From the NCBI GenBank assembly GCA_017445115.1, contig JAFSUU010000035.1:1-40072 (forward strand): a DNA stretch of 40,072 nt, given 5' to 3'. Shown piece by piece: positions 33,361 through 40,072 of the stretch. The DNA is from Clostridia bacterium (GTDB lineage Bacteria; Bacillota_A; Clostridia; Oscillospirales; CAG-272). Both the position numbers and the translations under genes were made by a program. The number at the start of each line of letters is the position of its first letter. Within the stretch, counting starts at the first letter, position 1. The notes below the pieces were generated by a model that was given only the letters and a program-made list of their open reading frames with translations, searched no databases and had not been told where the DNA came from.

Positions 33361-36120
33361 ATGGATCCAAAATTACACGACGGATTTGACGACGAACTTG
33401 ATATTCAAGCGCTGCTCGATAAATATCTTCCCGAAGATCACGCCGAAGAGTTTCCTTCTTCGGAAGATATCGAAAAAGAGGAGATCTCTGCGGATATTCC
33501 GGCGGAAGAAACTGTCTCCGATACCGATGCGGCAAACGATATAGAGGACGCACAGGTGCTCGAAGAGTTTGAACATCCGGCAGAGGAAAAAGGGGAAGAA
33601 TCTTTCGAATCGGATGATCCTGCTTTTGATCTTTCCGCTTTTGACCTTTCCGAGGGCAAGCCGGAGATTGAGGATCTCAGCGATTACAACACAAAAGAAA
33701 TAGACGTTGCACCTTCGACGGACAGCGGGGAATTCTCTTTCTACGACGACTTTGAACTTGCGGAAGTTGATGAGACCGAAGAAGAACAGGAGAGTTCTGC
33801 GGATCCAAAAGCCGACGTTTCTTATGAAGCTGAGGACAAGGCTGACGACGGGGTAGGATACGACGCTTACGGAGAGTTCTTCGATGAAGCGGAAGAACAG
33901 AAAGAACCCGAGCTTCCTGAAAAATCCGCGCGAAGCGCTGACGAAGTGCTGAAATCGGCTGCCGATGCTGCGCTTGATCTCGGTGACGACAAGCTTATCG
34001 TCGACGAAGACATAATTGCGGAGCTGATGGCGTCGGACGCCGCTCAGTTCGGCGGAATAGAGGGCTTCGAGGATATAGAGACTCTCAGCGGATTCGGCAC
34101 CGCAACGCATGACAAGGTCGAGGCAGAAGACGGGAAAGAGCCCGCATCTTCGGAAACGGAAGCTGACGGCGCCATCCTCGATAATAATGCGATCCCCGAT
34201 GAGGATGCTGATGAATACGAAGACTACGTCGGCGCCACGATAAATGAGCTTGAAGCGGAAAATCACGGCGAAACGGATATGGACTTCATCGTCGCATTCG
34301 GACTTGAAGACGAACTCAAACGTCACGTCGGCGATAACAGAGCGACAAAGCTTAAAAAGAGCTATGATAAAGAAATCGAACGCCGCGAGGAGATCGAACG
34401 CAAGTCCGTGACCAACGAATACCGCGACGCTTCGCAGAACACGGAGATCACTTCTCTTTATAAAAAAGCGTATAAGTCCTCCAAGGTCAAGATGGTTCTG
34501 ACGGCGATCCTCGGTCTTTTGATCCTCATTTATGAGAACCTGCCGCTAATCGGCTATCAGTTGTCGTCGTTCCTTGATCCTGCGGTATACCCCGTAGTCT
34601 ACGTTATGGTCGATCTGCAAATCACGCTTCTCGCAGTCGCCGTGGTATATGACAGAGTGCTTTACGGATTCGGAAGACTTTTCCGCGGTAAACCGTCGCC
34701 CGACAGTATAATGTCTGTCGCCGCAGTATTTTCAGTGGTTTACTCGATCATCGCCGCGAGCACGGCAGTTCCGCCGTCCGAACCGACGCTGTTCAATTTC
34801 CCCGTTGTGTTCTGCGCATTTCTGACCGCGTTGTATTCATACCTCACGATCAAACGTGAAATATTCAGTTTTAATATCGTTTCCTCCAAAAAGCCGAAAT
34901 ACGTGCTCAACAGGCTTGCTCCGTCTGAAGCGGTAATGGAGACCGCTGCTCTCGGAGAAGATGATATGGGAGACGTTCTGAAGATAGAAAAAGTCTCGTT
35001 TATCGACGGCTATTTCTATCGCACTGAAAGTGCGAACTCTTCCAACAGAGCAGTAGTGTTTATGTGCCTCGGCCTTTCCGTTGTGCTTGCAGTTTTGTTC
35101 GGGATCTATTCCGCTTTGGTGAACAACACCGTTACCTCTTCGATAATGATGGGATACGCGGCGTTTGTCACAGCGCTTCCGATGTCGGTGCTTTTCCTTC
35201 ATTCGTATCCGTTCTTTAAGGCAAATTCGGCATCGTATGATCTTAACAGTACGATCATCGGAGAGAATACGCTTGAAGAGTATTCAGGCGCATCCGTTAT
35301 GACGTTTGACGATAAACTCGTTTTCCCGTCTGTGGGAGTTAAGGTCCAGAACGTAAAAGTATATAACAATTACCGCTTTGACAGAGTTCTGTACTATGCC
35401 GCAAGCGTTTTCACAAAGACGGGAGGACCGCTGTCCGACGTGTTTGAACTTGCGACGCTTGAGACCGGCTATTCGGATGACGTTCTGCTGACGGGAATAG
35501 GTGACGGATATCTCCAGGCTGACGTCGACGGAAAGTCGATTATGTTCGGACGCGCGGAAGATCTCAGAGAGCAGGACGTGGATATCCCCGAGGATATCAG
35601 CGCGGAGGACTGTGACGAGGACGTCTCCGTTATGTATATGATATTCAAAGGCAAACTCGTTGCAAAAATGAATATCAAATATAATCTTGACGGCGATTTT
35701 GAGTACATAGTCAAACAACTTGCCGGAAGCGGAATGTCGATCTGCGTCAAGACTCTTGATCCAAACATTGACGAACAGATGATAAGAGACAGAGTCAGAC
35801 TCGACGGATATCCTATGAAGGTGATAAGATATTCCAGTCTTGAAGAAGTGGCAAGCGTTGCGGAAAGATCTGACAGCGGTATCGTCGCAAGAGGTTCTGC
35901 AAAAGGACTTCTTGAAACAGTGACGTATTGCGATAAGATACTGGATGCGAAAAGAACGAACTCGTTTGTATGTCTGATCCAGGCGATACTCAGCGTCGTT
36001 GTTCTTGCGGTAGTATTGCTTACCGGCGGGTTTTCATCATTCAGGTCTGTGTTCTCGGTTCTGCTCCAGGCGTTCTGGCTCATACCGATGGCTGTCATCA
36101 CAAAAGCAATGCTCAAATAA
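33361..36120 (+). CDS. P-type-ATPase-like membrane protein lacking the catalytic motifs, with long acidic N-terminus
   Basis: A 919-residue protein. Residues 1-320 are very acidic and of low complexity, and 320-375 are basic and helical. Predicted helices at about 377-397, 408-430, 450-467, 478-497, 563-586, 594-616, 868-890 and 893-915: four, a 65-residue cytoplasmic piece, two, a 250-residue cytoplasmic piece, two. This is the P1B-ATPase layout (MA-MB-M1-M2, A domain, M3-M4, P/N domains, M5-M6). After helix six, TIIGENTLEEYSGASVMTFDD parallels the segment that leads to DKTGT, but the motif reads DDKLV (650-654). IMFGRAEDL, then FKGKLVAKMNI and LAGSGMSICVKTLD (for the TGD motif), and SDSGIVARGSAKGLLE are also recognisable. 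DKTGT, TGD and GDGxND are lost. It is probably a non-pumping pseudo-ATPase; function unknown. Confidence 0.75.
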   Translation: MDPKLHDGFDDELDIQALLDKYLPEDHAEEFPSSEDIEKEEISADIPAEETVSDTDAANDIEDAQVLEEFEHPAEEKGEESFESDDPAFDLSAFDLSEGKPEIEDLSDYNTKEIDVAPSTDSGEFSFYDDFELAEVDETEEEQESSADPKADVSYEAEDKADDGVGYDAYGEFFDEAEEQKEPELPEKSARSADEVLKSAADAALDLGDDKLIVDEDIIAELMASDAAQFGGIEGFEDIETLSGFGTATHDKVEAEDGKEPASSETEADGAILDNNAIPDEDADEYEDYVGATINELEAENHGETDMDFIVAFGLEDELKRHVGDNRATKLKKSYDKEIERREEIERKSVTNEYRDASQNTEITSLYKKAYKSSKVKMVLTAILGLLILIYENLPLIGYQLSSFLDPAVYPVVYVMVDLQITLLAVAVVYDRVLYGFGRLFRGKPSPDSIMSVAAVFSVVYSIIAASTAVPPSEPTLFNFPVVFCAFLTALYSYLTIKREIFSFNIVSSKKPKYVLNRLAPSEAVMETAALGEDDMGDVLKIEKVSFIDGYFYRTESANSSNRAVVFMCLGLSVVLAVLFGIYSALVNNTVTSSIMMGYAAFVTALPMSVLFLHSYPFFKANSASYDLNSTIIGENTLEEYSGASVMTFDDKLVFPSVGVKVQNVKVYNNYRFDRVLYYAASVFTKTGGPLSDVFELATLETGYSDDVLLTGIGDGYLQADVDGKSIMFGRAEDLREQDVDIPEDISAEDCDEDVSVMYMIFKGKLVAKMNIKYNLDGDFEYIVKQLAGSGMSICVKTLDPNIDEQMIRDRVRLDGYPMKVIRYSSLEEVASVAERSDSGIVARGSAKGLLETVTYCDKILDAKRTNSFVCLIQAILSVVVLAVVLLTGGFSSFRSVFSVLLQAFWLIPMAVITKAMLK

Positions 36121-36141
36121 ATTGATAATTTCGAAAGGACA

Positions 36142-36165
36142 GGGCGGAGGCGTTAGTTTCCGCCC
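36142..36165 (+). promoter_or_regulatory. GC hairpin just upstream of the radical SAM start codon
   Basis: A 7-bp stem 36142-36148/36159-36165 with a 10-base loop, then GCTTTTG; the ATG at 36178 has no SD directly before it. AAAGGAC (36134-36140) lies on the other side of the hairpin, so folding would bring it to about 13 bases from the ATG. It may instead be a weak terminator or attenuator. Confidence 0.5.
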
Positions 36166-36177
36166 GCTTTTGCCGTA

Positions 36178-38772
36178 ATGCGCGAAGATATAAAAAGTTT
36201 TATCACAAAAGTGCGCCTTCCCGGAAGATATACCGGCGGAGAGACAGGGTGCGTAATAAAAGACAAATCCACGGTTAATGCCAGATGGGCGTTCTGCTTT
36301 CCGGATACTTATGAGATAGGAATGTCAAATCTCGGGGTGAAGATCCTTCAAGGCGCTCTCAACGAGATGGATGACGTCTGGTGCGAAAGAGTATTTGCTC
36401 CATGGATCGATATGGAAGCTGAGATGAGAAAACGGAACATCCCGCTTTTTGCACTTGAAAGCGGCGACGGTGTTGCGGACTTCGATTTCGTGGCTTTTTC
36501 GCTGTCGTATGAGCTGTCGTATTCTAACGTGCTCAATATGCTTTCTCTTGCGGGGCTTGCGCTCAGATCATCCGAACGAACCGACGACGATCCCGTCGTA
36601 ATTGCGGGCGGACATTGTACGTACAATCCCGAACCTCTCGCGGACGTTATTGATATATTTTCTATCGGAGAAGGCGAGGAGGCGCTTCCTGAGATCACGA
36701 GACTGTACATTGATATGAAAAAAAGCGGCACGTACACGAAAAAGGATTTTCTGTATCGCGCCGCCACTGAACTCGAGGGCTTTTACGTTCCCTCATTGTA
36801 CGACGTTGTGTACAATGACGACGGGACTGTCGCGTCGTATAAGCCAAAGGATGAAAAAGTACCTCCGAGAGTCAGAAAAAGAATCGTCGAGCGACTTGAC
36901 GACGCTTATTTTCCCACAAATCCGGTGCTCCCTCTTGTTGAGGCGGTGCATAACCGGATAACCCTTGAAGTTTTTCGCGGATGTATCAGAGGATGCAGAT
37001 TCTGCCAGGCCGGAATGATCATGAGACCGGTGAGGGAAAAAACTCCCGACGTACTCTGCGAACAGGCGAGAGAATATGCAAAGAACACCGGGTACGAAGA
37101 GATTTCTCTTTCATCCCTTTCAATAAGCGATTATTCGTGTATTGAGGAGCTGACCACAAAACTGATCGACTGGACCAACGATGAAAAGATCAACCTTTCT
37201 CTCCCTTCTTTGCGCGCTGACAGCTTCACCAAAGAGCTGATGGACAAGATATCTTCGGTGAGAACAAGTACTCTGACTTTCGCTCCGGAAGCAGGGACTC
37301 AGCGCCTTCGTGACGTTATCAACAAAAACGTAACGGAAGAGGAGATATTGAGGGCTTCTCACGTCGCTTTTGCGGCAGGAAAAAGTCAGGTCAAACTTTA
37401 TTTTATGATGGGACTGCCCGGCGAGACTTATGAAGATATTGAAGGGATAAAAGAACTCGCTTCCAACGTCGTCGAGGAGTACTACCGAACGCCCGAGAGA
37501 AACCGCAAAAAGCAGGCGCAGGTCACGCTCAGCGTAGCTTGTTTTATTCCGAAGCCTCACACTCCTTTTCAGTGGGAAGGACAGAATTCCATGGAAGAGC
37601 TTTCTCACAAACAGCAGTTTTTGCTTGACAAAATAAAGAGCGACAGAAAGATAAAATTCAATTATCACGACGCTGATGTTTCGAGGATAGAGGCTATATT
37701 TGCAAGAGGCGACAGACGTCTCGGAAACGCTTTGATCAAAGCGCATGAGCGCGGGATCAAATTCTGCGCTTGGGAAGAATGTTTTGACTACGACGAGTGG
37801 ATAAGAGCGATCACCGACTGCGGATTGTCTCCCGATTTTTATGCAAATCGCAGCATTCCGGATGATGAGATCCTTCCGTGGGATGTTATCGATTGCGGAG
37901 TTTCAAAGGAATTCCTGCTGAGAGAACGCCATCTTGCAAAAGAGGCGATCCCGACTCCGTCTTGCCTTGAAAAGTGTTCCGGATGCGGAGCAAACAAGCT
38001 TATTGACAAAAAGTATTGCCGCTGGTGTCCGGGGGGAGGCGAGACTCCGAGAAACGATGCGCCTTCCGTGATGCATGAAAAGACGTCTAGAAACACCGAC
38101 GCACCTGCGGTGAGAGCTGTAAGGATCGTTTTCTCAAAGTATGGTCCTATGACGTATCTCTCGCACCTTGATTTCGCAAGAAATATGATGAGAGCGATTG
38201 TTAAGAGCCATCTTCCGGTTTGGTACACGGAAGGATTTAACCCGATACCGAAGCTCGCTTTTGCGTCTCCTCTGTCGGTAGGATGCTGCGGCGAAAAAGA
38301 AATAGCGGATATAAAGGTCACCGAAAACATTACAGATGATGAGATACTTCGCACACTGAAAGAGAATATGCCTGACGGCATAGGTATTTCGACGGTATAT
38401 ACGGCGGAATCAAAATTCAGATCAATTAAATGGGCTGAAAACGAGATCATAGTCAAGACAGACCGTGTTGACCCCGAACTGCCGAAAAAAATATGCCGTT
38501 TGTTCTCGTCTCCGGTCGTAATGATGAAAAGATCAAAGAGCGGAGAAAAAGAAGTCGATATCACAAAGTTTATAAAGCGCGTGTCTGCGAGAATCACCGG
38601 CGAGGGATATATTGTGAACGCAATAACCGGAGCGGACGGAGAGGGATATTTAAATCCCGAATATGTAATCGGTGCCATCAACAATGCGTTTGACACCGAG
38701 AGGGACGACGGATATCACATCATAGTCAGAAAAAAACTTCTTCTCGAAGACGGCGAAACGGAGTTCAGATGA
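36178..38772 (+). CDS. TIGR03960-type radical SAM protein fused to a DUF2344 (TIGR03936) domain
   Basis: An 864-residue cytoplasmic protein. Residues 1-240 match the N-terminal part of the TIGR03960 family (PGRYTGGETGCVIKD, FPDTYEIGMSNLGVKIL, ERVFAPWIDMEAEMR), a B12-binding-like region. The radical SAM domain carries CIRGCRFC with cysteines at 269, 273 and 276, which bind the 4Fe-4S cluster that cleaves SAM. A further cysteine cluster lies at about 596-618 (CLEKCSGCG, CRWC). From about 644 the DUF2344 domain follows (VFSKYGPMTYLSHLDFARNMMRAI, YTEGFNPIPKLAFASPLSVG). In many Firmicutes the two parts are separate adjacent genes before rng and rplU; here they are one gene. The substrate is not known; a tRNA- or ribosome-related modification is often suspected from context. 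Confidence 0.9.
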   Translation: MREDIKSFITKVRLPGRYTGGETGCVIKDKSTVNARWAFCFPDTYEIGMSNLGVKILQGALNEMDDVWCERVFAPWIDMEAEMRKRNIPLFALESGDGVADFDFVAFSLSYELSYSNVLNMLSLAGLALRSSERTDDDPVVIAGGHCTYNPEPLADVIDIFSIGEGEEALPEITRLYIDMKKSGTYTKKDFLYRAATELEGFYVPSLYDVVYNDDGTVASYKPKDEKVPPRVRKRIVERLDDAYFPTNPVLPLVEAVHNRITLEVFRGCIRGCRFCQAGMIMRPVREKTPDVLCEQAREYAKNTGYEEISLSSLSISDYSCIEELTTKLIDWTNDEKINLSLPSLRADSFTKELMDKISSVRTSTLTFAPEAGTQRLRDVINKNVTEEEILRASHVAFAAGKSQVKLYFMMGLPGETYEDIEGIKELASNVVEEYYRTPERNRKKQAQVTLSVACFIPKPHTPFQWEGQNSMEELSHKQQFLLDKIKSDRKIKFNYHDADVSRIEAIFARGDRRLGNALIKAHERGIKFCAWEECFDYDEWIRAITDCGLSPDFYANRSIPDDEILPWDVIDCGVSKEFLLRERHLAKEAIPTPSCLEKCSGCGANKLIDKKYCRWCPGGGETPRNDAPSVMHEKTSRNTDAPAVRAVRIVFSKYGPMTYLSHLDFARNMMRAIVKSHLPVWYTEGFNPIPKLAFASPLSVGCCGEKEIADIKVTENITDDEILRTLKENMPDGIGISTVYTAESKFRSIKWAENEIIVKTDRVDPELPKKICRLFSSPVVMMKRSKSGEKEVDITKFIKRVSARITGEGYIVNAITGADGEGYLNPEYVIGAINNAFDTERDDGYHIIVRKKLLLEDGETEFR

Positions 38773-39139
38773 TCCCGTCAAGGCAGAGCGTTTCCGAGGT
38801 CCGCAGACGATCTACCTCTCTTTTGAGTTTGTCGAGCGCGGCGAGATATTGACCTTCATCCCCGTCTGCCTGACGCTTTGCATCCTCAATATAGTCCATT
38901 ACTGCGGTTATGTCGTCGTGCCCTATGGCAAAGGACAACATAAAAAGGCGTTTATCCAGCTCTTTTTCGACTTTGACGAGCAGTTCTTTTCTGTCGTTTG
39001 ACGGTATCGTCAGATCCAAAGCCGTATCGGCGCTTGAAGATATATAATCAAACAGTTCCGTCACATACGCGTTTTCGGCAAATACCAGTGCGAACATCAG
39101 AATAAGCGTTACGATCGAACATATAAACAGTTTCATCAT
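38765..39139 (-). CDS. DUF4363 family membrane-anchored protein
   Basis: A 124-residue protein with an N-terminal hydrophobic helix (KLFICSIVTLILMFALVFA), an uncleaved anchor or signal, and a helical extracytoplasmic part. DUF4363 members typically lie next to DUF421 (YetF) genes, as here: the start overlaps the DUF421 stop by ATGA. Its 3' end overlaps the convergent radical SAM gene by 8 bases. The role is unknown. Confidence 0.85.
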   Translation of the reverse strand: MMKLFICSIVTLILMFALVFAENAYVTELFDYISSSADTALDLTIPSNDRKELLVKVEKELDKRLFMLSFAIGHDDITAVMDYIEDAKRQADGDEGQYLAALDKLKREVDRLRTSETLCLDGII

Positions 39140-39810
39140 TCGCTTCCTTTCAGCAGTAAGAATATATCGCCGCAGTCATCGACGGACATGATGCAAACGT
39201 CGGAGACTGCGGCATTTCTTTTTTGCAGCTCGGATTCAAGCCACGTTTGATCGCGTCCCGCCGCAGTCAAACCATCTTTTGATATTTTCCCGTTTGAGAT
39301 CACGCAGTGGGCGATGCCCCTTGATTTAGCGGCAACTCCTGCGTCGTCCGGAGTCAGAGGCGAAGCGCCGGCGGTCTTGAAAACCGACAGCTGACCGTTG
39401 TCTTCCACTATTGCGTATTCTACTTCGGATAAAGAAGCGGCGCCTTTCAGCCTTAATTCGCTCATAAGTTCCGCCATACTGATCCGCAGCTTCGCCAACT
39501 CTTTTTTGTCTATCTTGCCTTTATTTATTATTATGCTCGGCTTTCCGATCATTATTTTTCTCAACAGTGCGCTTTTTGACAGCGCAAACGAAAAAATTAT
39601 CTCAAGAGAAAGAAGCATAAATATCGGAATAACAGCATGAGAGAGCGGAGCGTTCTTGTTTGAGACCGGAAGAACTGCAAGCTCGGACAGCAGAAACGTT
39701 ATGACAAGTTCGGAAATTTCGAGCTCTCCGACTTGTCGTTTTCCCATGATCCTGATCGCGATGAGCATCAAAGCGTATATGACGAGCGTTCGTATGACCA
39801 GCGTTGCCAT
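39136..39810 (-). CDS. DUF421 (YetF-like) membrane protein
   Basis: A 224-residue protein with three N-terminal membrane helices (residues 5-80) including the family motif RIMGKRQVGELEISELVITFLLSELAVLPV, followed by the cytoplasmic DUF421 domain with GKPSIIINKGKIDKKELAKLRISMAELMSELRLKGAASLSEVEYAIVE in outline. It ends with a second small alpha/beta part. Related Bacillus proteins (YetF, YrbG, YkjA) are spore- or membrane-associated with no certain biochemical role. AAAGGAG lies 8 bases before the ATG. A -10-like TATACT is seen on the minus strand at 39847-39852. Confidence 0.9.
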   Translation of the reverse strand: MATLVIRTLVIYALMLIAIRIMGKRQVGELEISELVITFLLSELAVLPVSNKNAPLSHAVIPIFMLLSLEIIFSFALSKSALLRKIMIGKPSIIINKGKIDKKELAKLRISMAELMSELRLKGAASLSEVEYAIVEDNGQLSVFKTAGASPLTPDDAGVAAKSRGIAHCVISNGKISKDGLTAAGRDQTWLESELQKRNAAVSDVCIMSVDDCGDIFLLLKGSE

Positions 39811-39939
39811 TTGAAACTCCTTTTTAAGTCGGTTTATCAGTTTAATAGTATAGTTTGCTGAGATATTTATTTTATTCTGAATTATTATTTGAAAATTGAG
39901 AAAAATATCAAAAAATCAAAAAAATCTTAAGAAAAGGTA

Positions 39940-39968
39940 TTGACAACACTATACGGGTTTGGTATAAT
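39940..39968 (+). promoter_or_regulatory. Strong rRNA-type promoter
   Basis: TTGACA (39940-39945), a 17-base spacer, TATAAT (39963-39968). A run of A-tracts at about 39899-39936 resembles an UP element. Confidence 0.88.
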
Positions 39969-40072
39969 AATCAAGCGCTCCCCAAAAAGGGAGTGCTCTT
40001 ACGCTCCTTGAAAATTGAACAACAAAGACGAAAAAAAGAAGAAAGCTCCGAACAATTCTTTTGAAGAATTAA
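39969..40072 (+). other. Leader of a ribosomal RNA operon (pre-16S)
   Basis: An 8-bp hairpin 39975-39982/39989-39996 is followed by TGCTCTTAC (39994-40002), close to the boxA antitermination consensus. Then comes CTTGAAAATTGAACAAC, typical of the spacer before clostridial 16S and 23S genes. No mature 16S sequence is inside the window; the gene should begin shortly after the right edge. Confidence 0.75.

Noticed and set aside
33373..34326. Minus-strand open frame of 317 codons
   Set aside because: Antisense to the acidic Asp/Glu-rich region, which gives Phe/Val/Leu-rich shadow text without domains.
33361..36120. Functional metal-transporting P-type ATPase
   Set aside because: DKTGT, TGD, GDGxND and the CPx metal site are all missing.
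37839..38696. Minus-strand open frame of 285 codons
   Set aside because: Antisense to the C-terminal part of the radical SAM protein, whose frame is well supported.

Overview
The window reads as a chromosomal segment of a low-to-mid GC Clostridia bacterium (Firmicutes; an Oscillospirales/Ruminococcaceae-like lineage is my guess). Reasons: a Gram-positive division and cell-wall (dcw) cluster in the order mraZ-rsmH-ftsL-pbpB/spoVD-murE-murF-mraY-ftsW-murG-divIB-ftsZ; adjacent sporulation genes gpr and spoIIP; a type II pantothenate kinase; the Firmicute families DUF4364, DUF4363 and DUF421; an HPr with both His15 and Ser46; strong Shine-Dalgarno sites; and clean TTGACA/TATAAT-type promoters. 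MurE carries the DNPR motif of meso-diaminopimelate-adding enzymes, so the wall is probably meso-DAP type.

Layout. 1-142: array of short hairpins joined by a constant heptamer. 171-2313 (minus): a TIM-barrel-like unknown protein and obg, read from one promoter. 2579-6770 (plus): HPr, then uvrC-rsmD-coaD-acyltransferase. 6771-7181: terminator, then the dcw promoter and a likely MraZ operator. 7182-21383: the dcw cluster, with an internal terminator and new promoters; murD and ftsA are not in it. 21590-24938: a secreted leucine-rich-repeat protein and an ABC exporter. 24990-28316 (minus): coaW, spoIIP, gpr. 28529-33272 (plus): an orphan lipoprotein substrate-binding protein, a DUF4364 protein, a sigma-70-like factor, a tRNA-like remnant, a small zinc-ribbon protein and an RlmB-type methyltransferase. 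33361-36120: a 919-residue membrane protein with the layout of a P1B-type ATPase but without its catalytic motifs. 36178-38772: a radical SAM protein fused to a DUF2344 domain. 38765-39810 (minus): DUF4363 and DUF421 proteins. 39940-40072: promoter and leader of what looks like an rRNA operon whose 16S gene lies just past the right edge.

How the genes work together. The dcw block makes lipid II (MurE, MurF, MraY, MurG) and the divisome that uses it (FtsW with the class B PBP, FtsL, DivIB, FtsZ). CoaD and CoaW are two steps of coenzyme A synthesis at separate sites. GPR and SpoIIP act at spore germination and engulfment. UvrC, RsmD, Obg, RsmH and RlmB are repair and ribosome-maturation functions.

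The least expected items are the pseudo-P-type ATPase, the hairpin array, the tRNA-like element with no complete anticodon arm, the FtsZ with an atypical tail, and the long cytoplasmic extensions on FtsL, FtsW, DivIB and SpoIIP. I see no CRISPR array, prophage or insertion sequence. All family calls are from reading the sequence, not from database searches.
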